Assembly: GCF_003626575.1 (NCBI RefSeq)
Contig: NZ_RBDY01000010.1
Coordinates: 124,001-188,000, forward strand
Reading direction: 5' to 3'
DNA: 64,000 nt
Source: Streptomyces radicis
GTDB taxonomy: Bacteria; Actinomycetota; Actinomycetes; Streptomycetales; Streptomycetaceae
Position numbers and translations under genes: made by a program
Notes under the pieces: generated by a model
Told to the model about the DNA's origin: nothing
What the model saw: only the letters and a program-made list of their open reading frames with translations
Databases searched by the model: none
In this document: positions 24,588 to 34,132 of the stretch, piece by piece
Layout of the letters: each line of letters begins with the position of its first letter
Position numbering within the stretch: position 1 is the first letter of the stretch

Positions 24588-26015
24588 ATGAGCACCACGG
24601 AGCGTCCCCGAATTCTCGTCGTTGGTGGCGGGTACGTCGGTCTGTACGCAGCCCGCCGCATCCTGAAGAAGATGCGCTACGGCGAGGCAACCGTCACCGT
24701 CGTCGACCCGCGTTCGTACATGACCTACCAGCCGTTCCTGCCCGAGGCGGCGGCCGGAAGCATCTCTCCCCGGCACGTCGTGGTGCCGCTGCGGCGCGTG
24801 CTCCCCAAGGCGGAGGTGCTGACCGGCCGGGTCACCTCCGTCGACCAGGACCGCAGGGTCGCCGCGGTCTCCCCGCTCGTCGGCCAGCCCTACGAGGTCC
24901 CCTTCGACTACCTCGTCGTCGCCCTCGGCGCCGTCTCCCGCACGTTCCCCGTGCCGGGCCTGGCCGAGCAGGGCATCGGCATGAAGGGCGTCGAGGAGGC
25001 CATCGGCCTGCGCAACCACGTCCTGGAGCAGCTCGACAAGGCCGACTCGACGACCGACGAGGACGTCCGCCGCAAGGCGCTGACGTTCGTCTTCGTGGGC
25101 GGCGGCTTCGCCGGCGCCGAGACCATCGGCGAGGTCGAGGACATGGCGCGCGACGCCACCAGGTACTACCCCGGCATCCGCCGCGAGGACATGCGGTTCC
25201 TCCTCGTCGACGTCGCCGACAAGATCCTCCCCGAGGTCGGGCCCAAGCTCGGCGAGTGGGGCCTCGAGCACCTCCAGAAGCGCGGCATCGAGGTCCACCT
25301 GGGCACATCGCTCGTCTCCTGCGTGGACGGCCACGTCGAGCTGAGCAACGGAGTCACCGCCGACTCGAACACCCTCGTGTGGACGGCGGGCGTCAAGCCC
25401 AACCCCGCGCTCGCGCACTACGGCCTGCCGCTCGGCCCGCGCGGCCACGTCGACACCCGGCCCACCCTCCAGGTCACCGGCGCCGACCACATCTGGTCCG
25501 CGGGGGACAACGCCCAGGTTCCCGACCTGGCGGCCCGCGCCGCCGGGCAGGAGAACGCCTGGTGCCCGCCCAACGCCCAGCACGCGCTGCGGCAGGCCAA
25601 GCTCCTCGGCGACAACGTGATCGCCGGGATGCGCGGCTTCCCGCAGAAGGAGTACAAGCACGCCAGCCTCGGCGCCGTCGCCGGGCTCGGGCTGCGCAAG
25701 GGCGTGGCCATGATCAAGCTCGGGAAGCTGACCCTCCGCTTCCGCGGCAGGCTCGGCTGGTATCTGCACCGCGGCTACCACGGCATGGCGGTCCCCACGT
25801 GGAACCGGAAGATCCGCGTCTTCGCCGACTGGACCCTGGCGCTGTTCCTCAAGCGCGAGGTGGTGGCGCTCGGCGCCATGGAGCGCCCGCGCGAGGAGTT
25901 CTACGAGGCGGCGGCCCCGGTCACGGCCGCGGCGGCGCCCGCCGCAGGCGGCCCGAGCGGCGCGGCTCCCGAGAGCGGTGGAAGCCGCGAGAAGCAGAGG
26001 GCCGCGGCGAGCTGA
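24588..26015 (+). CDS. ndh: Type II NADH:quinone oxidoreductase (NDH-2)
   Basis: This 475-residue flavoprotein transfers electrons from NADH to menaquinone without pumping protons. It has the FAD-binding Rossmann motif VVGGGYVGLYAARR at the N-terminus, the NADH-binding motif FVGGGFAGAETIGEV near residue 170, and IWSAGDNAQVPD plus the quinone-side sequence WCPPNAQHALRQAK. The C-terminal region has the hydrophobic/basic membrane-attachment helices typical of NDH-2 and ends in an Ala/Pro-rich tail. Two Rex-like sites upstream suggest redox control. A long hairpin follows the stop. Confidence 0.93.
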   Translation: MSTTERPRILVVGGGYVGLYAARRILKKMRYGEATVTVVDPRSYMTYQPFLPEAAAGSISPRHVVVPLRRVLPKAEVLTGRVTSVDQDRRVAAVSPLVGQPYEVPFDYLVVALGAVSRTFPVPGLAEQGIGMKGVEEAIGLRNHVLEQLDKADSTTDEDVRRKALTFVFVGGGFAGAETIGEVEDMARDATRYYPGIRREDMRFLLVDVADKILPEVGPKLGEWGLEHLQKRGIEVHLGTSLVSCVDGHVELSNGVTADSNTLVWTAGVKPNPALAHYGLPLGPRGHVDTRPTLQVTGADHIWSAGDNAQVPDLAARAAGQENAWCPPNAQHALRQAKLLGDNVIAGMRGFPQKEYKHASLGAVAGLGLRKGVAMIKLGKLTLRFRGRLGWYLHRGYHGMAVPTWNRKIRVFADWTLALFLKREVVALGAMERPREEFYEAAAPVTAAAAPAAGGPSGAAPESGGSREKQRAAAS

Positions 26016-26036
26016 CGCGGCGTTCGACGCCCGACA

Positions 26037-26080
26037 CGGCGGGGCGGGTGGCCACATGCGGCCACCCGCCCCGCCGTTTG
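26037..26080 (+). terminator. Terminator hairpin after ndh
   Basis: A perfect 17-bp GC-rich stem (26037-26053 with 26060-26076) and a six-base loop are followed by TTTG. It separates ndh from the cyclopropane synthase gene. Confidence 0.8.
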
Positions 26081-26200
26081 TCCGGTGTCTGCCAAAAGGG
26101 GCCCACCGCGGGAATCGACGGTGGCTCGGGGGTGTTCAGCCGTCACTGGGTGCCAAGGTTGATCGACACCGACCTGTCCTCATTCATGGAGGTGTGTCCC

Positions 26201-27490
26201 ATGCCCTTCGCCCCCCGGCTCGCCACGGTCGTCGAACGTTTCCTGGGATCCCCGCTGCCCGTCAGGCTGCGCGCGTGGGACGGCAGCGAGGCCGGGCCGC
26301 CCGGCGGCCCCGCGATCGTGGTCCGGCACCGGCGGGCCCTGCGGCGCGTGCTGTTCAGACCGGGCGAGCTGGGCCTGGCCCGCGCGTGGGTGGCGGGCGA
26401 GATCGACGTCGAGGGCGACCTCTACGCCGTGCTCGACCGCATGCTCGAGCCGATCCAGGCCGAACGCGCCACCCCCGCCCGCCAGACGCTCGCCGCCGGG
26501 CGCGACCTCATCCAGCTCGCCGGGCCCCAGCTGCCCGTGCCGCCACCCCTGCCCCCCGAGGAAGTCCGCCGCCGCACCGGCCCTTTGCACTCGCTGCGCC
26601 GCGACCGGCAGGCCATCAGCCATCACTACGACGTGGGCAACGAGTTCTACGAGCTGGTCCTCGGCCCCTCCATGGTCTACTCGTGCGCCGTGTGGGGCGA
26701 GGAGACCGCCGAGGGCGCGGGCCTCGAGGAGGCGCAGACCGCCAAGCTCGAGCTCATCTGCCGCAAGCTCGGCCTGCGCGAGGGCCAGCGGCTCCTCGAC
26801 GTCGGCTGCGGCTGGGGCTCGCTCGTGCTGCACGCCGCCCGCCACCACGGCGTGCGCGCCGTGGGCATCACGCTCTCCGCCGAGCAGGCCGCGTACGCCC
26901 GCGACCGGGTCGCCAAGGAGGACCTGTCCGACCGCGTGGAGATCCGGGTCCAGGACTACCGCGAGACGGCGGACGGACCGTTCGACGCGATCTCGTCCGT
27001 CGGCATGGCCGAGCACGTCGGCGCCACCCGCTACCGCGCGTACGCCGACCAGGTGTTCGGGCTGCTGCGGCCAGGCGGGCGGCTGCTCAACCACCAGATC
27101 GCCCGCCGCCCCCTCCCCGCGGGCCGGACGTACAGGCCCGACCCGTTCATCGACGCCTATGTCTTCCCCGACGGCGAGCTCGCCCCCGTCGGCCGCACCG
27201 TCGCCCTGCTCGAGCGGGCGGGGTTCGAGGTCAGGGACGTCGAGTCGCTGCGCGAGCACTACGCCATGACGCTGCGCCAGTGGGTGCGCAACCTGGAGCG
27301 CCACTGGTCCGAGGCCGTCCGGCTCACCAGCGCGGGGCGCGCCCGTGTCTGGCGGCTCTACATGGCCGCCTCGGCCCTGGCGTTCGAACGCGGCAGCATC
27401 GGCGTCAACCAGACCCTCGCCGTCCGCCCCACCTCCCGGGGCGCGTCGGGGCTGCCGCTGCGCCCCCGCGCCTGGACCGAGGCGAGCTGA
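26201..27490 (+). CDS. Cyclopropane-fatty-acyl-phospholipid synthase (SAM-dependent methyltransferase)
   Basis: This 429-residue protein has the CFA synthase layout: an N-terminal lipid-binding region with the SCP2-like segment (about 20-100), then the methyltransferase signature ISHHYDVGNEFYELVLGPSMVYSC, the SAM loop LLDVGCGWGSLVLHAA, and the late motif FIDAYVFPDGEL. It transfers a methylene group from SAM to unsaturated phospholipid chains. The start ATG 26201 follows GGAGGTG. The gene stands alone between two strong hairpins, so it is its own transcription unit. Confidence 0.93.
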   Translation: MPFAPRLATVVERFLGSPLPVRLRAWDGSEAGPPGGPAIVVRHRRALRRVLFRPGELGLARAWVAGEIDVEGDLYAVLDRMLEPIQAERATPARQTLAAGRDLIQLAGPQLPVPPPLPPEEVRRRTGPLHSLRRDRQAISHHYDVGNEFYELVLGPSMVYSCAVWGEETAEGAGLEEAQTAKLELICRKLGLREGQRLLDVGCGWGSLVLHAARHHGVRAVGITLSAEQAAYARDRVAKEDLSDRVEIRVQDYRETADGPFDAISSVGMAEHVGATRYRAYADQVFGLLRPGGRLLNHQIARRPLPAGRTYRPDPFIDAYVFPDGELAPVGRTVALLERAGFEVRDVESLREHYAMTLRQWVRNLERHWSEAVRLTSAGRARVWRLYMAASALAFERGSIGVNQTLAVRPTSRGASGLPLRPRAWTEAS

Positions 27491-27504
27491 CCCCCGACGA
27501 CCGC

Positions 27505-27544
27505 GAGGGGTGGTGGCGGGCCTGTCGGCCCGCCACCACCCCTC
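27505..27544. terminator. Bidirectional hairpin between the CFA synthase and ABC permease genes
   Basis: Perfect 17-bp arms (27505-27521 and 27528-27544) with a six-base loop lie between convergent genes. No T-tract is present on either side. Confidence 0.7.
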
Positions 27545-27565
27545 GTCCATGGGCGGCGCCCCGCC

Positions 27566-30112
27566 TCACTCGGCCTTGATGGCCTCCAGCATGTTGAGCC
27601 GCGCGGCCCGGCGCGCGGGCCACAGCGCGGCCAGCACGCCCACCAGGCCCGCGAGGCCGAGGAAGATCCCGATGCGCGCCCAGGGCAGCACCATCTCGTA
27701 GGTCGTCAGGTAGTCGCTGATCAGCTCGCCCACGGCCCAGCCGAAGAACACCCCGAGCCCGACGCCCAGCACCCCGCCGAACAGCGCGATCACGATCGAC
27801 TCGAGACGCACCATCCGCTTGGTCGCCCGGCGATCAAGACCGATCGCCCGCAGCATGCCGATCTCCTGCTTCCGCTCGAAGACGGACATCGCCAGGGTGT
27901 TGACCACCCCGAGCACCGCCACGATGACCGCCATGGCCAGCAGCGCGTACAGCATGTTGAGCAGGAGCGTGAAGACGAAGGCGATGTCCTCGGAGACGTC
28001 CTCCTTGTCCTGCACGAGCACCGCGGGGTTGTCGCCGAGGACGCCCTCGAGGGCCGACTTGGCCGCCTCGCTCGCCCCGCCCTCGGTCTTGAGCAGCACC
28101 TCGAAGCTCTGCACGCGCTCCATGTGCGGGTCGAGCGTGGCGCTGTCCAGCACGACGCCGGTGAACAGCTGGTTCCCCGAGAAGACGCCCGCGACCGTCA
28201 GCTCCCGCGTCGCGCCGTCCTCGAACGTCGTGGTGAACGTGTCGCCCGGCGCCCAGCCGAAGTCGTCCGCCGTCGCCTCGTCCACCAGGACGCCCGTGCC
28301 GCCGAAGCCCTCGAACGAGCCGTCCTCGAAGTCGAGATCGGTCAGCTGCTCGAACGCGGCCGGGTCCGCGCCCGTCAGCGTCCGCGCGTCCGGGTCGTCC
28401 GCGACGAGCGCGGGCGACGACCGCAGCCCGGTGATGACCGTGACGTCGGGCTGCTCGGCCAGGGTCTGCTCGACCTCGGTCGAGAGCGGGCTGAAGTTGG
28501 CCATGGAGACGAGGTAGTCGGACCGCAGCGACTCGCTGGCCATCCGCTCGATCGCCTTGGACATCGAGTCGGCGATCACGGTCATGCCGGTGATCAGCGT
28601 GAGCCCGATCATCAGCGCCGACGCCGTCGCGGCCGTCCTGCGGGGGTTGCGCACGGCGTTGAGCCTGGCCAGCTTGCCCGAGACCCCGAAGACCGAGAGC
28701 AGCGGCCTGGTCGCGGCGATCACCGGGCGCGAGAGCAGCGGCGTCAGGATGAAGACGCCGATCACCAGCAGCCCGGCGCCCGCGCCCATCGTCGCGCCCT
28801 TGTCGCCCGAGCCGATGCCCGCCACCGTGAGCGCGGCGCCGCCCGCCGCGAACAGGGCGCCGATGCTGTTGCGCACGAGCAGGCCGCGCGCGGTCGCGGG
28901 GGCGTGCACGCTGTTCATCGCGGCGACCGGCGGGATCTTCGCCGCGCGCCTGGCCGGGAGATACGCGGCGAGCACGGTCACGACGACGCCCACGCCGAGC
29001 GAGACGCCCACGGCCGAGCCCGAGACGATCAAGGGCCCGTCGGGCACGGTGAGGTCGAGCGCGTTCATCAGGGAGCGCAGGCCCACCGCGATCCCGACGC
29101 CCGCCGCGAGGCCCGTCGCCCCGGCCACGAGGCCCACCGCGAGCGCCTCGATCAGCACCGAACGCGTCACCTGGCGGCGGCTCGCCCCGACCGCGCGGAG
29201 CAGCGCGAGCTCCCTGGTGCGCTGGGCGACCAGCATGGTGAAGGTGTTGGCGATGATGAAGACGCCGACAAAGAGCGCGATCCCGGCGAACGCCAGCAGC
29301 GCGGTCCGCATCCCGCTGGTGCCCGCCTCGATCGCGTCCGCCTGGTCCTGGGCCAGCCGCTCCCCGGTGAGCGCCTCGGCGTCGTCGGGCAGCAGCGGGG
29401 CAGCCGCCTCGCGCAGCTCCTCCTGCGACACGCCATCCCCGGCCGTGACGGTGATCCGCGTGTACTCGCCGGGGGCGGTGAACAGGTCCTGTGCCGTCGC
29501 CGTGTCGAAGAGCACCAGCGTGCCGCCCGCTGCGACGTTGCCGTCGTCGGTGGTGAAGACGCCCGTGACGGTCTCCTCGCGCACGGGCCCGTCGACCGAG
29601 ACGCGCGCGGTGTCGCCCACGCCGTACCCGGTGCGCTCGGCCGTCGTGGAGTCAAGCGCGATCTCGCCCGCGCGCTCGGGGGCGCGGCCCTCGGCCATGG
29701 GGTAGCGCTCGTCCTCGGCCGTGCCGTCGCTGCCCGCCGCGTAGTTGGCGCCGTTGGTGGCGAAGCCGTCGCCGACGAGGTCGCCGTCCCGGTCGGCCAG
29801 GGCGGCGAAGCCGGTCACCTCGCCGATGGCCGACTCCACGCCCGGCAGTGCGGCCACGTCGTCGAGCAGGTCCTGGCCGAGGTTCCGCGCGCCGCCGGGC
29901 GTGGACTCGGCGGCCTCGCTGTCCTCGTCCGGCTCTATGGCGAGGTCGACATGGGTCAGCCCCTCCTCAGAGCTGCGCTGGAACGCCTCGGAGAGGGTGG
30001 CCGTGAAGACCAGCGTGCCGGCCACGAAGGCCACGCCGAGCAGCACCGCGAGGGTGGTCATCAAGAGCCTGGCCTTGTGCGCGAGCACGTTGCGCAGGGC
30101 GGTTCTGAACAT
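27566..30112 (-). CDS. ABC transporter permease with two FtsX domains
   Basis: This 848-residue integral membrane protein has a helix near the N-terminus, a large extracellular MacB-like domain (about 45-250), three helices forming the first FtsX domain (about 260-400), two central helices, a second extracellular domain (about 510-700), and a final FtsX domain (about 720-848). The duplicated layout is that of FtsX/MacB-type exporters of lipoproteins, peptides or antibiotics in Gram-positive bacteria. It forms an operon with the ATPase gene 76 bases upstream. ATG 30112 is the start. The substrate is unknown. Confidence 0.92.
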   Translation of the reverse strand: MFRTALRNVLAHKARLLMTTLAVLLGVAFVAGTLVFTATLSEAFQRSSEEGLTHVDLAIEPDEDSEAAESTPGGARNLGQDLLDDVAALPGVESAIGEVTGFAALADRDGDLVGDGFATNGANYAAGSDGTAEDERYPMAEGRAPERAGEIALDSTTAERTGYGVGDTARVSVDGPVREETVTGVFTTDDGNVAAGGTLVLFDTATAQDLFTAPGEYTRITVTAGDGVSQEELREAAAPLLPDDAEALTGERLAQDQADAIEAGTSGMRTALLAFAGIALFVGVFIIANTFTMLVAQRTRELALLRAVGASRRQVTRSVLIEALAVGLVAGATGLAAGVGIAVGLRSLMNALDLTVPDGPLIVSGSAVGVSLGVGVVVTVLAAYLPARRAAKIPPVAAMNSVHAPATARGLLVRNSIGALFAAGGAALTVAGIGSGDKGATMGAGAGLLVIGVFILTPLLSRPVIAATRPLLSVFGVSGKLARLNAVRNPRRTAATASALMIGLTLITGMTVIADSMSKAIERMASESLRSDYLVSMANFSPLSTEVEQTLAEQPDVTVITGLRSSPALVADDPDARTLTGADPAAFEQLTDLDFEDGSFEGFGGTGVLVDEATADDFGWAPGDTFTTTFEDGATRELTVAGVFSGNQLFTGVVLDSATLDPHMERVQSFEVLLKTEGGASEAAKSALEGVLGDNPAVLVQDKEDVSEDIAFVFTLLLNMLYALLAMAVIVAVLGVVNTLAMSVFERKQEIGMLRAIGLDRRATKRMVRLESIVIALFGGVLGVGLGVFFGWAVGELISDYLTTYEMVLPWARIGIFLGLAGLVGVLAALWPARRAARLNMLEAIKAE

Positions 30113-30188
30113 GGAGCAGCACCTAGGGGTGTATGGGGTGAGACCGGTGAACGGTGGGCGTGGGAGCGGCGCGGAGGCGGCGCGCGTG

Positions 30189-30968
30189 TCAGCTGGTGCG
30201 CCCCTTGGCGTCGTAACGCTTCATGTGCTCGAGGACCAGCTCGGCGGTCGGCTCCGGCATGTCGTCGACGATCCGGCCGTCGGCAAGGAAGACGACGCGG
30301 TCCGCGTACGAGGCGGCGACGGGGTCGTGCGTGACCATGACGACGGTCTGGCCGAGCTCCCGCACGGAGTTGCGCAGGAAGCCGAGGATCTCGGCGCCCG
30401 CGCGCGAGTCCAGGTTCCCGGTGGGCTCGTCGCCGAAGACGATGTCGGGCTTGCCCGCGAGCGCGCGGGCCACCGCGACGCGCTGCTGCTGGCCGCCGGA
30501 GAGCTGGCTCGGCCGGTGCTTGAGCCGGTCGGCCAGGCCCACGGTCGCGATGACCCGGTCCATCCACTCCTTGTCGGGCTTGCGGCCCGCGATGTCCATG
30601 GGGAGCCTGATGTTCTCAAGGGCGTTGAGCGTGGGCAGCAGGTTGAACGTCTGGAACACGAAGCCGACGCGGTCCCGGCGCAGCTGTGTCAGCTTCTTGT
30701 CGCCCAGGCCGGTCAGCTCGGTGTCCCCGATGCGGGTGGAGCCGCTCGAGATCGTGTCGAGCCCGGCCATGCAGTGCATCAGCGTGGACTTGCCCGACCC
30801 GGAGGGGCCCATGATCGCGGTGTACTGCCCCTGGACGAACTCCACCGAGACCCCGTCGAGCGCCACGACCCTCGTCTCCCCCTCCCCGTAGACCTTGGTC
30901 AGGTCCGTGGCTCGCGCGGCCGCCGCCGCGGTCGCGTGGGCGGGAGGCGGAGCGGCGAAGGTGGACAC
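30189..30968 (-). CDS. ABC transporter ATP-binding protein (MacB/LolD type)
   Basis: This 259-residue ATPase has Walker A GPSGSGKST, the Q-loop FVFQTFNLLPTLNALENI, the signature LSGGQQQRVAVARAL, Walker B DIVFGDEPTGNLD, and the H-loop VTHD. The sequence places it in the MacB/LolD exporter group that works with FtsX-type permeases, as encoded next. The GTG start at 30968 has AGGAG upstream. The N-terminal 20 residues are an Ala-rich extension ahead of the nucleotide-binding fold. Confidence 0.94.
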   Translation of the reverse strand: MSTFAAPPPAHATAAAAARATDLTKVYGEGETRVVALDGVSVEFVQGQYTAIMGPSGSGKSTLMHCMAGLDTISSGSTRIGDTELTGLGDKKLTQLRRDRVGFVFQTFNLLPTLNALENIRLPMDIAGRKPDKEWMDRVIATVGLADRLKHRPSQLSGGQQQRVAVARALAGKPDIVFGDEPTGNLDSRAGAEILGFLRNSVRELGQTVVMVTHDPVAASYADRVVFLADGRIVDDMPEPTAELVLEHMKRYDAKGRTS

Positions 30969-31412
30969 GGGTCTCTCCTGTCGTTCGTCGTACGGGGGGG
31001 TGTCGAACGGCGGCTTTCGGACGGGTCGGTGGCCTGACCACCATCCTCGCGGAGGACGCCATGGCCCGGGATCCCTCCGCGTGTGGGTTCCGTGGCGTCC
31101 TTCAGAGGTACCCGCGCCGCCCCCGCGTCCTCCTCAGGTAGGAGACGGGCCTGACCTGGCCGGGCGGGCGCGACGACATCCCTGCGTACCTAAGTGGATG
31201 CGGAGGGTTGATTTGCGTCATTCCTCGAACGGCGGAACAGAGCCTTCCGCCAGCCCGATCGGCCTGTGACCGGCCCCCGTGGTGGTGACGCGCCATCAGG
31301 GGCTCATAAAATCAGACAACTTCTGTCTAGGGCACCGGTGTTCGGGGGAAGTGGCCGGATAAGCTCAGTACAGAGACTGGCGCGGACGCGCCCGGTACGG
31401 CTTGGGATCTGT
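30969..31412. other. Gene-free region upstream of bldA and the ABC operon
   Basis: These 444 bases must hold divergent promoters for the ABC operon and bldA. I see no credible gene. An AT-richer patch (31302-31330) contains a short inverted repeat, AGACA-acttc-TGTCT (31314-31328), and TAAGCT (31360-31365) could be a -10 box for bldA, but a matching -35 is not clear. Confidence 0.4.
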
Positions 31413-31494
31413 GCCCGGATGGTGGAATGCAGACACGGTGAGCTTAAAACTCGCTGGCCTTCGGGCCGTGCCGGTTCAAGTCCGGCTCCGGGCA
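31413..31494 (+). tRNA. bldA: tRNA-Leu (anticodon UAA), bldA
   Basis: The sequence folds as a class II tRNA with acceptor arms GCCCGGA and TCCGGGC, an anticodon loop CTTAAAA giving anticodon TAA, and a variable arm CTGGCCTTCGGGCCG (UUCG-type loop), then T-arm GGTTCAAGTCC. CCA is not fully encoded. It decodes the rare leucine codon UUA. In Streptomyces this tRNA is the product of bldA and allows translation of TTA-containing developmental and antibiotic regulators. The high similarity to known bldA makes the symbol safe. I found no TTA codon in the genes around it. Confidence 0.95.
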
Positions 31495-31732
31495 CCCCAG
31501 AGCTTACGGCCGAGGATCTTGACAGCCCTCCCGCCCACCCCCGCCACCCACGCCCACGGCAGGGCGGGCCGACGGGAATTCGCCGCCCCGCCCGCTCGTT
31601 GAGCGGGCAGGGGCGTGCAGAGGGAACCAACACACCCCTACCGCTCGTTTCTACGAGTGCACTACCGTGCAGTCTTTGCTAACGCATTACTCTGGTAGTC
31701 AAGGCCGTGCCGTGCGGCCATGGAGGAGTGAG

Positions 31733-32590
31733 ATGAGGAGCAGCAACCCGGTCTTCACGCGTCGGGGGTTCAGTCGGGACGGTGGCTACGCCGGCTTCAA
31801 CGCCGGACCGCAGCCGCAGACCGGGAATCCGTACGCTGGGGCACCGACCAATCCTTACGCGCAGCCGGGGAACCCGTACGCGCAGCCGCAGGTGGGTCCC
31901 CAGGGCGGAGCTGTGCCGCCGGCGCCCGCGCGCGCCGGCGTGATGACGATCGACAGCGTCGTCTCGCGCACCGCGCTCACCCTGGGCACCGTGGTCGCCG
32001 CGGCGACCGTCGCCTGGGTCACCGACATGCCGGTGGGCCTCGGCATTCTCTTCGCCCTGGTCGCCCTCGGCCTCGGCCTGTGGCAGTCCTTCAAGCGCGA
32101 GGCGTCCCCCGCGCTGATCCTTTCCTACGCGGTGTTCGAGGGCCTCTTCCTCGGCTCCATCAGCAACGCGATCAACGCCGCGGCGCCGGGCGCGGCGATG
32201 CAGGCCGTGATCGGCACCATGGCGGTCTTCGCCGGCGTGCTGTTCATGTACAAGCAGCGGATCATCCGGGTCACCACCCGCTTCATGCACTTCGTGATGG
32301 CGGCGGCGCTCGGCTTCATCCTGCTGTCCCTGGTGAACGTCGTGGTCGCCATGATCGGCGGCGGTAACGGCCTGGGCCTGCGGGACGGCGGCCTCGGCGT
32401 CGTCTTCGGCATCATCGGCGTCGTCCTGGGCGCGTGCTTCCTCGCCCTGGACTTCAAGATGGTCGAGGACGGCATCACCTACGGCGCCCCGGAGAAGGAG
32501 TCCTGGCTGGCCGCGTTCGGCCTGACCCTGACCCTGGTCTGGATCTACCTCGAGTTCCTGCGCCTGATCGCCATCCTTCAGGGCGACTAG
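31733..32590 (+). CDS. Bax inhibitor-1/YccA family membrane protein
   Basis: The 285-residue product has a Pro/Gln/Asn/Gly/Tyr-rich cytoplasmic head with repeated NPYA(Q/G) units (about 30-65), then seven membrane segments from about residue 75, ending in the family motif region YGAPEKESWLAAFGLTLTLVWIYLEFLRLI. The conserved aspartate-containing segment LALDFKMVEDG is present. BI-1/YccA proteins are pH-sensitive calcium-leak channels or protease modulators; the role in Streptomyces is unknown. The ATG follows a GGAGGAG ribosome site. A terminator follows. Confidence 0.9.
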   Translation: MRSSNPVFTRRGFSRDGGYAGFNAGPQPQTGNPYAGAPTNPYAQPGNPYAQPQVGPQGGAVPPAPARAGVMTIDSVVSRTALTLGTVVAAATVAWVTDMPVGLGILFALVALGLGLWQSFKREASPALILSYAVFEGLFLGSISNAINAAAPGAAMQAVIGTMAVFAGVLFMYKQRIIRVTTRFMHFVMAAALGFILLSLVNVVVAMIGGGNGLGLRDGGLGVVFGIIGVVLGACFLALDFKMVEDGITYGAPEKESWLAAFGLTLTLVWIYLEFLRLIAILQGD

Positions 32591-32627
32591 CGCGCGTGCC
32601 GCCCCGGGCGGCAGGACATCACACAGC

Positions 32628-32661
32628 CGGAAGGGCCCCCGCCGAGGCGGGGGCCCTTCCG
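32628..32661. terminator. Terminator hairpin after the BI-1 gene
   Basis: A 16-bp perfect GC-rich stem (32628-32643 with 32646-32661) lies between convergent genes and may act on both strands. Confidence 0.75.
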
Positions 32662-32689
32662 CTTGCTCACCTCTGCTCACCTCTTGGCG

Positions 32690-33043
32690 TCAGCCGCCCC
32701 GCCGGGGCAGCAGCGCCAGGGCCCCGGCCAACTCCCGCAGGGCCAGGGCCTCGTCGTCCACCGCCCGCAGGGCCTCGGACAGGTCGTGCCCCGCGACCGC
32801 GACCTGGTCGCCCACCGTGTGGATCCCCGCGTCGGGAAAGGGCCGCGGCGGGAAGTCGGGGCGTTCGAGGCGCTGCGCCCGGTCGGCCAGCGCGCGGGCC
32901 AGCGCGAGCGCCTCGGCCGCCGCGCCCCGGCGCAGCCTGCTCTCCGGCAGGCGCCGCAGCCGGTCCGCCTCCGCGTCGACCGCCGCGTCCAAGGGGCCGG
33001 TGTCCACCGCGCCCGCCCGGTCCGCCCTGTCCGTTCTGTTCAT
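32690..33043 (-). CDS. Conserved hypothetical protein (117 aa)
   Basis: I do not recognise a characterised family. The protein is soluble, mostly helical, rich in Ala, Arg, Leu and Asp, with no cysteine and no export signal. ATG 33043 is the start because GAGGAG lies eight bases upstream, while the longer frame to 33241 reads through the upstream gene. It begins eleven bases after the stop of the coiled-coil gene at 33055, so the two form an operon and may act together. Confidence 0.65.
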   Translation of the reverse strand: MNRTDRADRAGAVDTGPLDAAVDAEADRLRRLPESRLRRGAAAEALALARALADRAQRLERPDFPPRPFPDAGIHTVGDQVAVAGHDLSEALRAVDDEALALRELAGALALLPRRGG

Positions 33044-33054
33044 CGGGCCGCTCC

Positions 33055-33885
33055 TCACTCGCTCAGGTACGACGAGGCGACCACGCGGTCGGCCAGCAGA
33101 TAGACGCTGTCGGCGCCGCACGAGAACGTCAGCGCGAACGCCCCCGACACCGCCGAACCCCCCATCAGCACCGGGCAGTCGCCCTCCCGCACCGCCAGGG
33201 CGAGCCGCTCCGCCGCCTCCTGGTGGCTCGGCGAGAGACACAGCGTCGTGCCGTCGGCGAACAGGAAGATGTCCAGCGTGCCGAGCGGCCCGCGGCGCAC
33301 GTCCGCGAGCGGCGTGTGCGCGTCCGCGAGGCGGGCCAGCCGGTCGGCCGTGCGCCGGTACTCCTCCGCGTCGCCGCGTTCCACGGGCTCTCCCGACAGC
33401 GTGAACCCCGGGTGCGAGGGGTGGCGGCGGCGGGCCGCGGCCAGCTCGGGCGACTCCCCGCTCCCGGCCTCGGGCTCGCCCCGCTCGCCCGCCGGATAGC
33501 CCGAGTCGCTCAGCAGGTAGCGCTCGAGCAGGGCGTCGAGCAGCTCCTCGTCGGCGTCCGCGACCTCGTACCCGAGCCCGCGCCCCGCGAGCAGCGCGCC
33601 AGGGCCCTCGTGCTCCCTGGCCTCCTGCTCGGCCCAGTACGCCCGCGCCTCGGCCAGCTCGCGCTCCCGCTCGTCGGCCAGCGCCTCGGCCACCGCCCGG
33701 CGGATCTCCTGCGCGGGGATCTCGGCGCGCTCGGGGCGCGCCTCGTCAGCGGCGGCGCGCTCGGCCAGCTCGCCGGTGAGCGTGGCCAGCTCGGCGCGCA
33801 GGTGACGGGTGGTGCGCAGGGCCACGGCGCCCAGGGCGAGGGCGGTGCCTGTCGCCGCCAGCAGGATCACGGATATGGCGCTCAC
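33055..33885 (-). CDS. Membrane-anchored coiled-coil protein of unknown function
   Basis: The 276-residue protein begins with a single membrane helix (SAISVILLAATGTALALGAVAL) and then a long charged helix likely to form a coiled coil (about 25-95, rich in Ala, Glu and Arg). The C-terminal half is a globular domain containing LGTLDIFLFADGTTLCLSPSHQEAAERLA. The GTG start at 33885 has GGGAG upstream; the longer frame to 33969 places polar residues before the membrane helix and is less likely. I know no function. It shares an operon with the 117-residue protein. Confidence 0.7.
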   Translation of the reverse strand: MSAISVILLAATGTALALGAVALRTTRHLRAELATLTGELAERAAADEARPERAEIPAQEIRRAVAEALADERERELAEARAYWAEQEAREHEGPGALLAGRGLGYEVADADEELLDALLERYLLSDSGYPAGERGEPEAGSGESPELAAARRRHPSHPGFTLSGEPVERGDAEEYRRTADRLARLADAHTPLADVRRGPLGTLDIFLFADGTTLCLSPSHQEAAERLALAVREGDCPVLMGGSAVSGAFALTFSCGADSVYLLADRVVASSYLSE

Positions 33886-34132
33886 GGAGTCGCTCCCAGT
33901 GCTCTTGGTCCCTGACTTCTTATCCCAGGTTTCCGGGGCGCGGCCACGGCGTGCAGTGCGCAAGGTCATGAATGGGACGGGTCTTTCGTCCTGAACGCGC
34001 CCCCCATACCCGGCTGACCTGCGACTTCTCCCCGGGCGGCGGCATGGATCACATCCCGGGCCCGCTTCGGTATCGCCCGGATATACCGGGTGACGGGGGT
34101 CACTTGTCTACCATGCGCACCGCACGCCCCGC

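Noticed and set aside
31102..31296. A 64-codon minus-strand frame between the ABC operon and bldA.
   Set aside because: No ribosome site, no recognisable domain, and it covers the expected promoter region.
31622..31650. A GGGAAC...GTT pattern that might be an ECF sigma promoter for the BI-1 gene.
   Set aside because: Spacing is 19 bases rather than the usual 16-18 and the match is weak.
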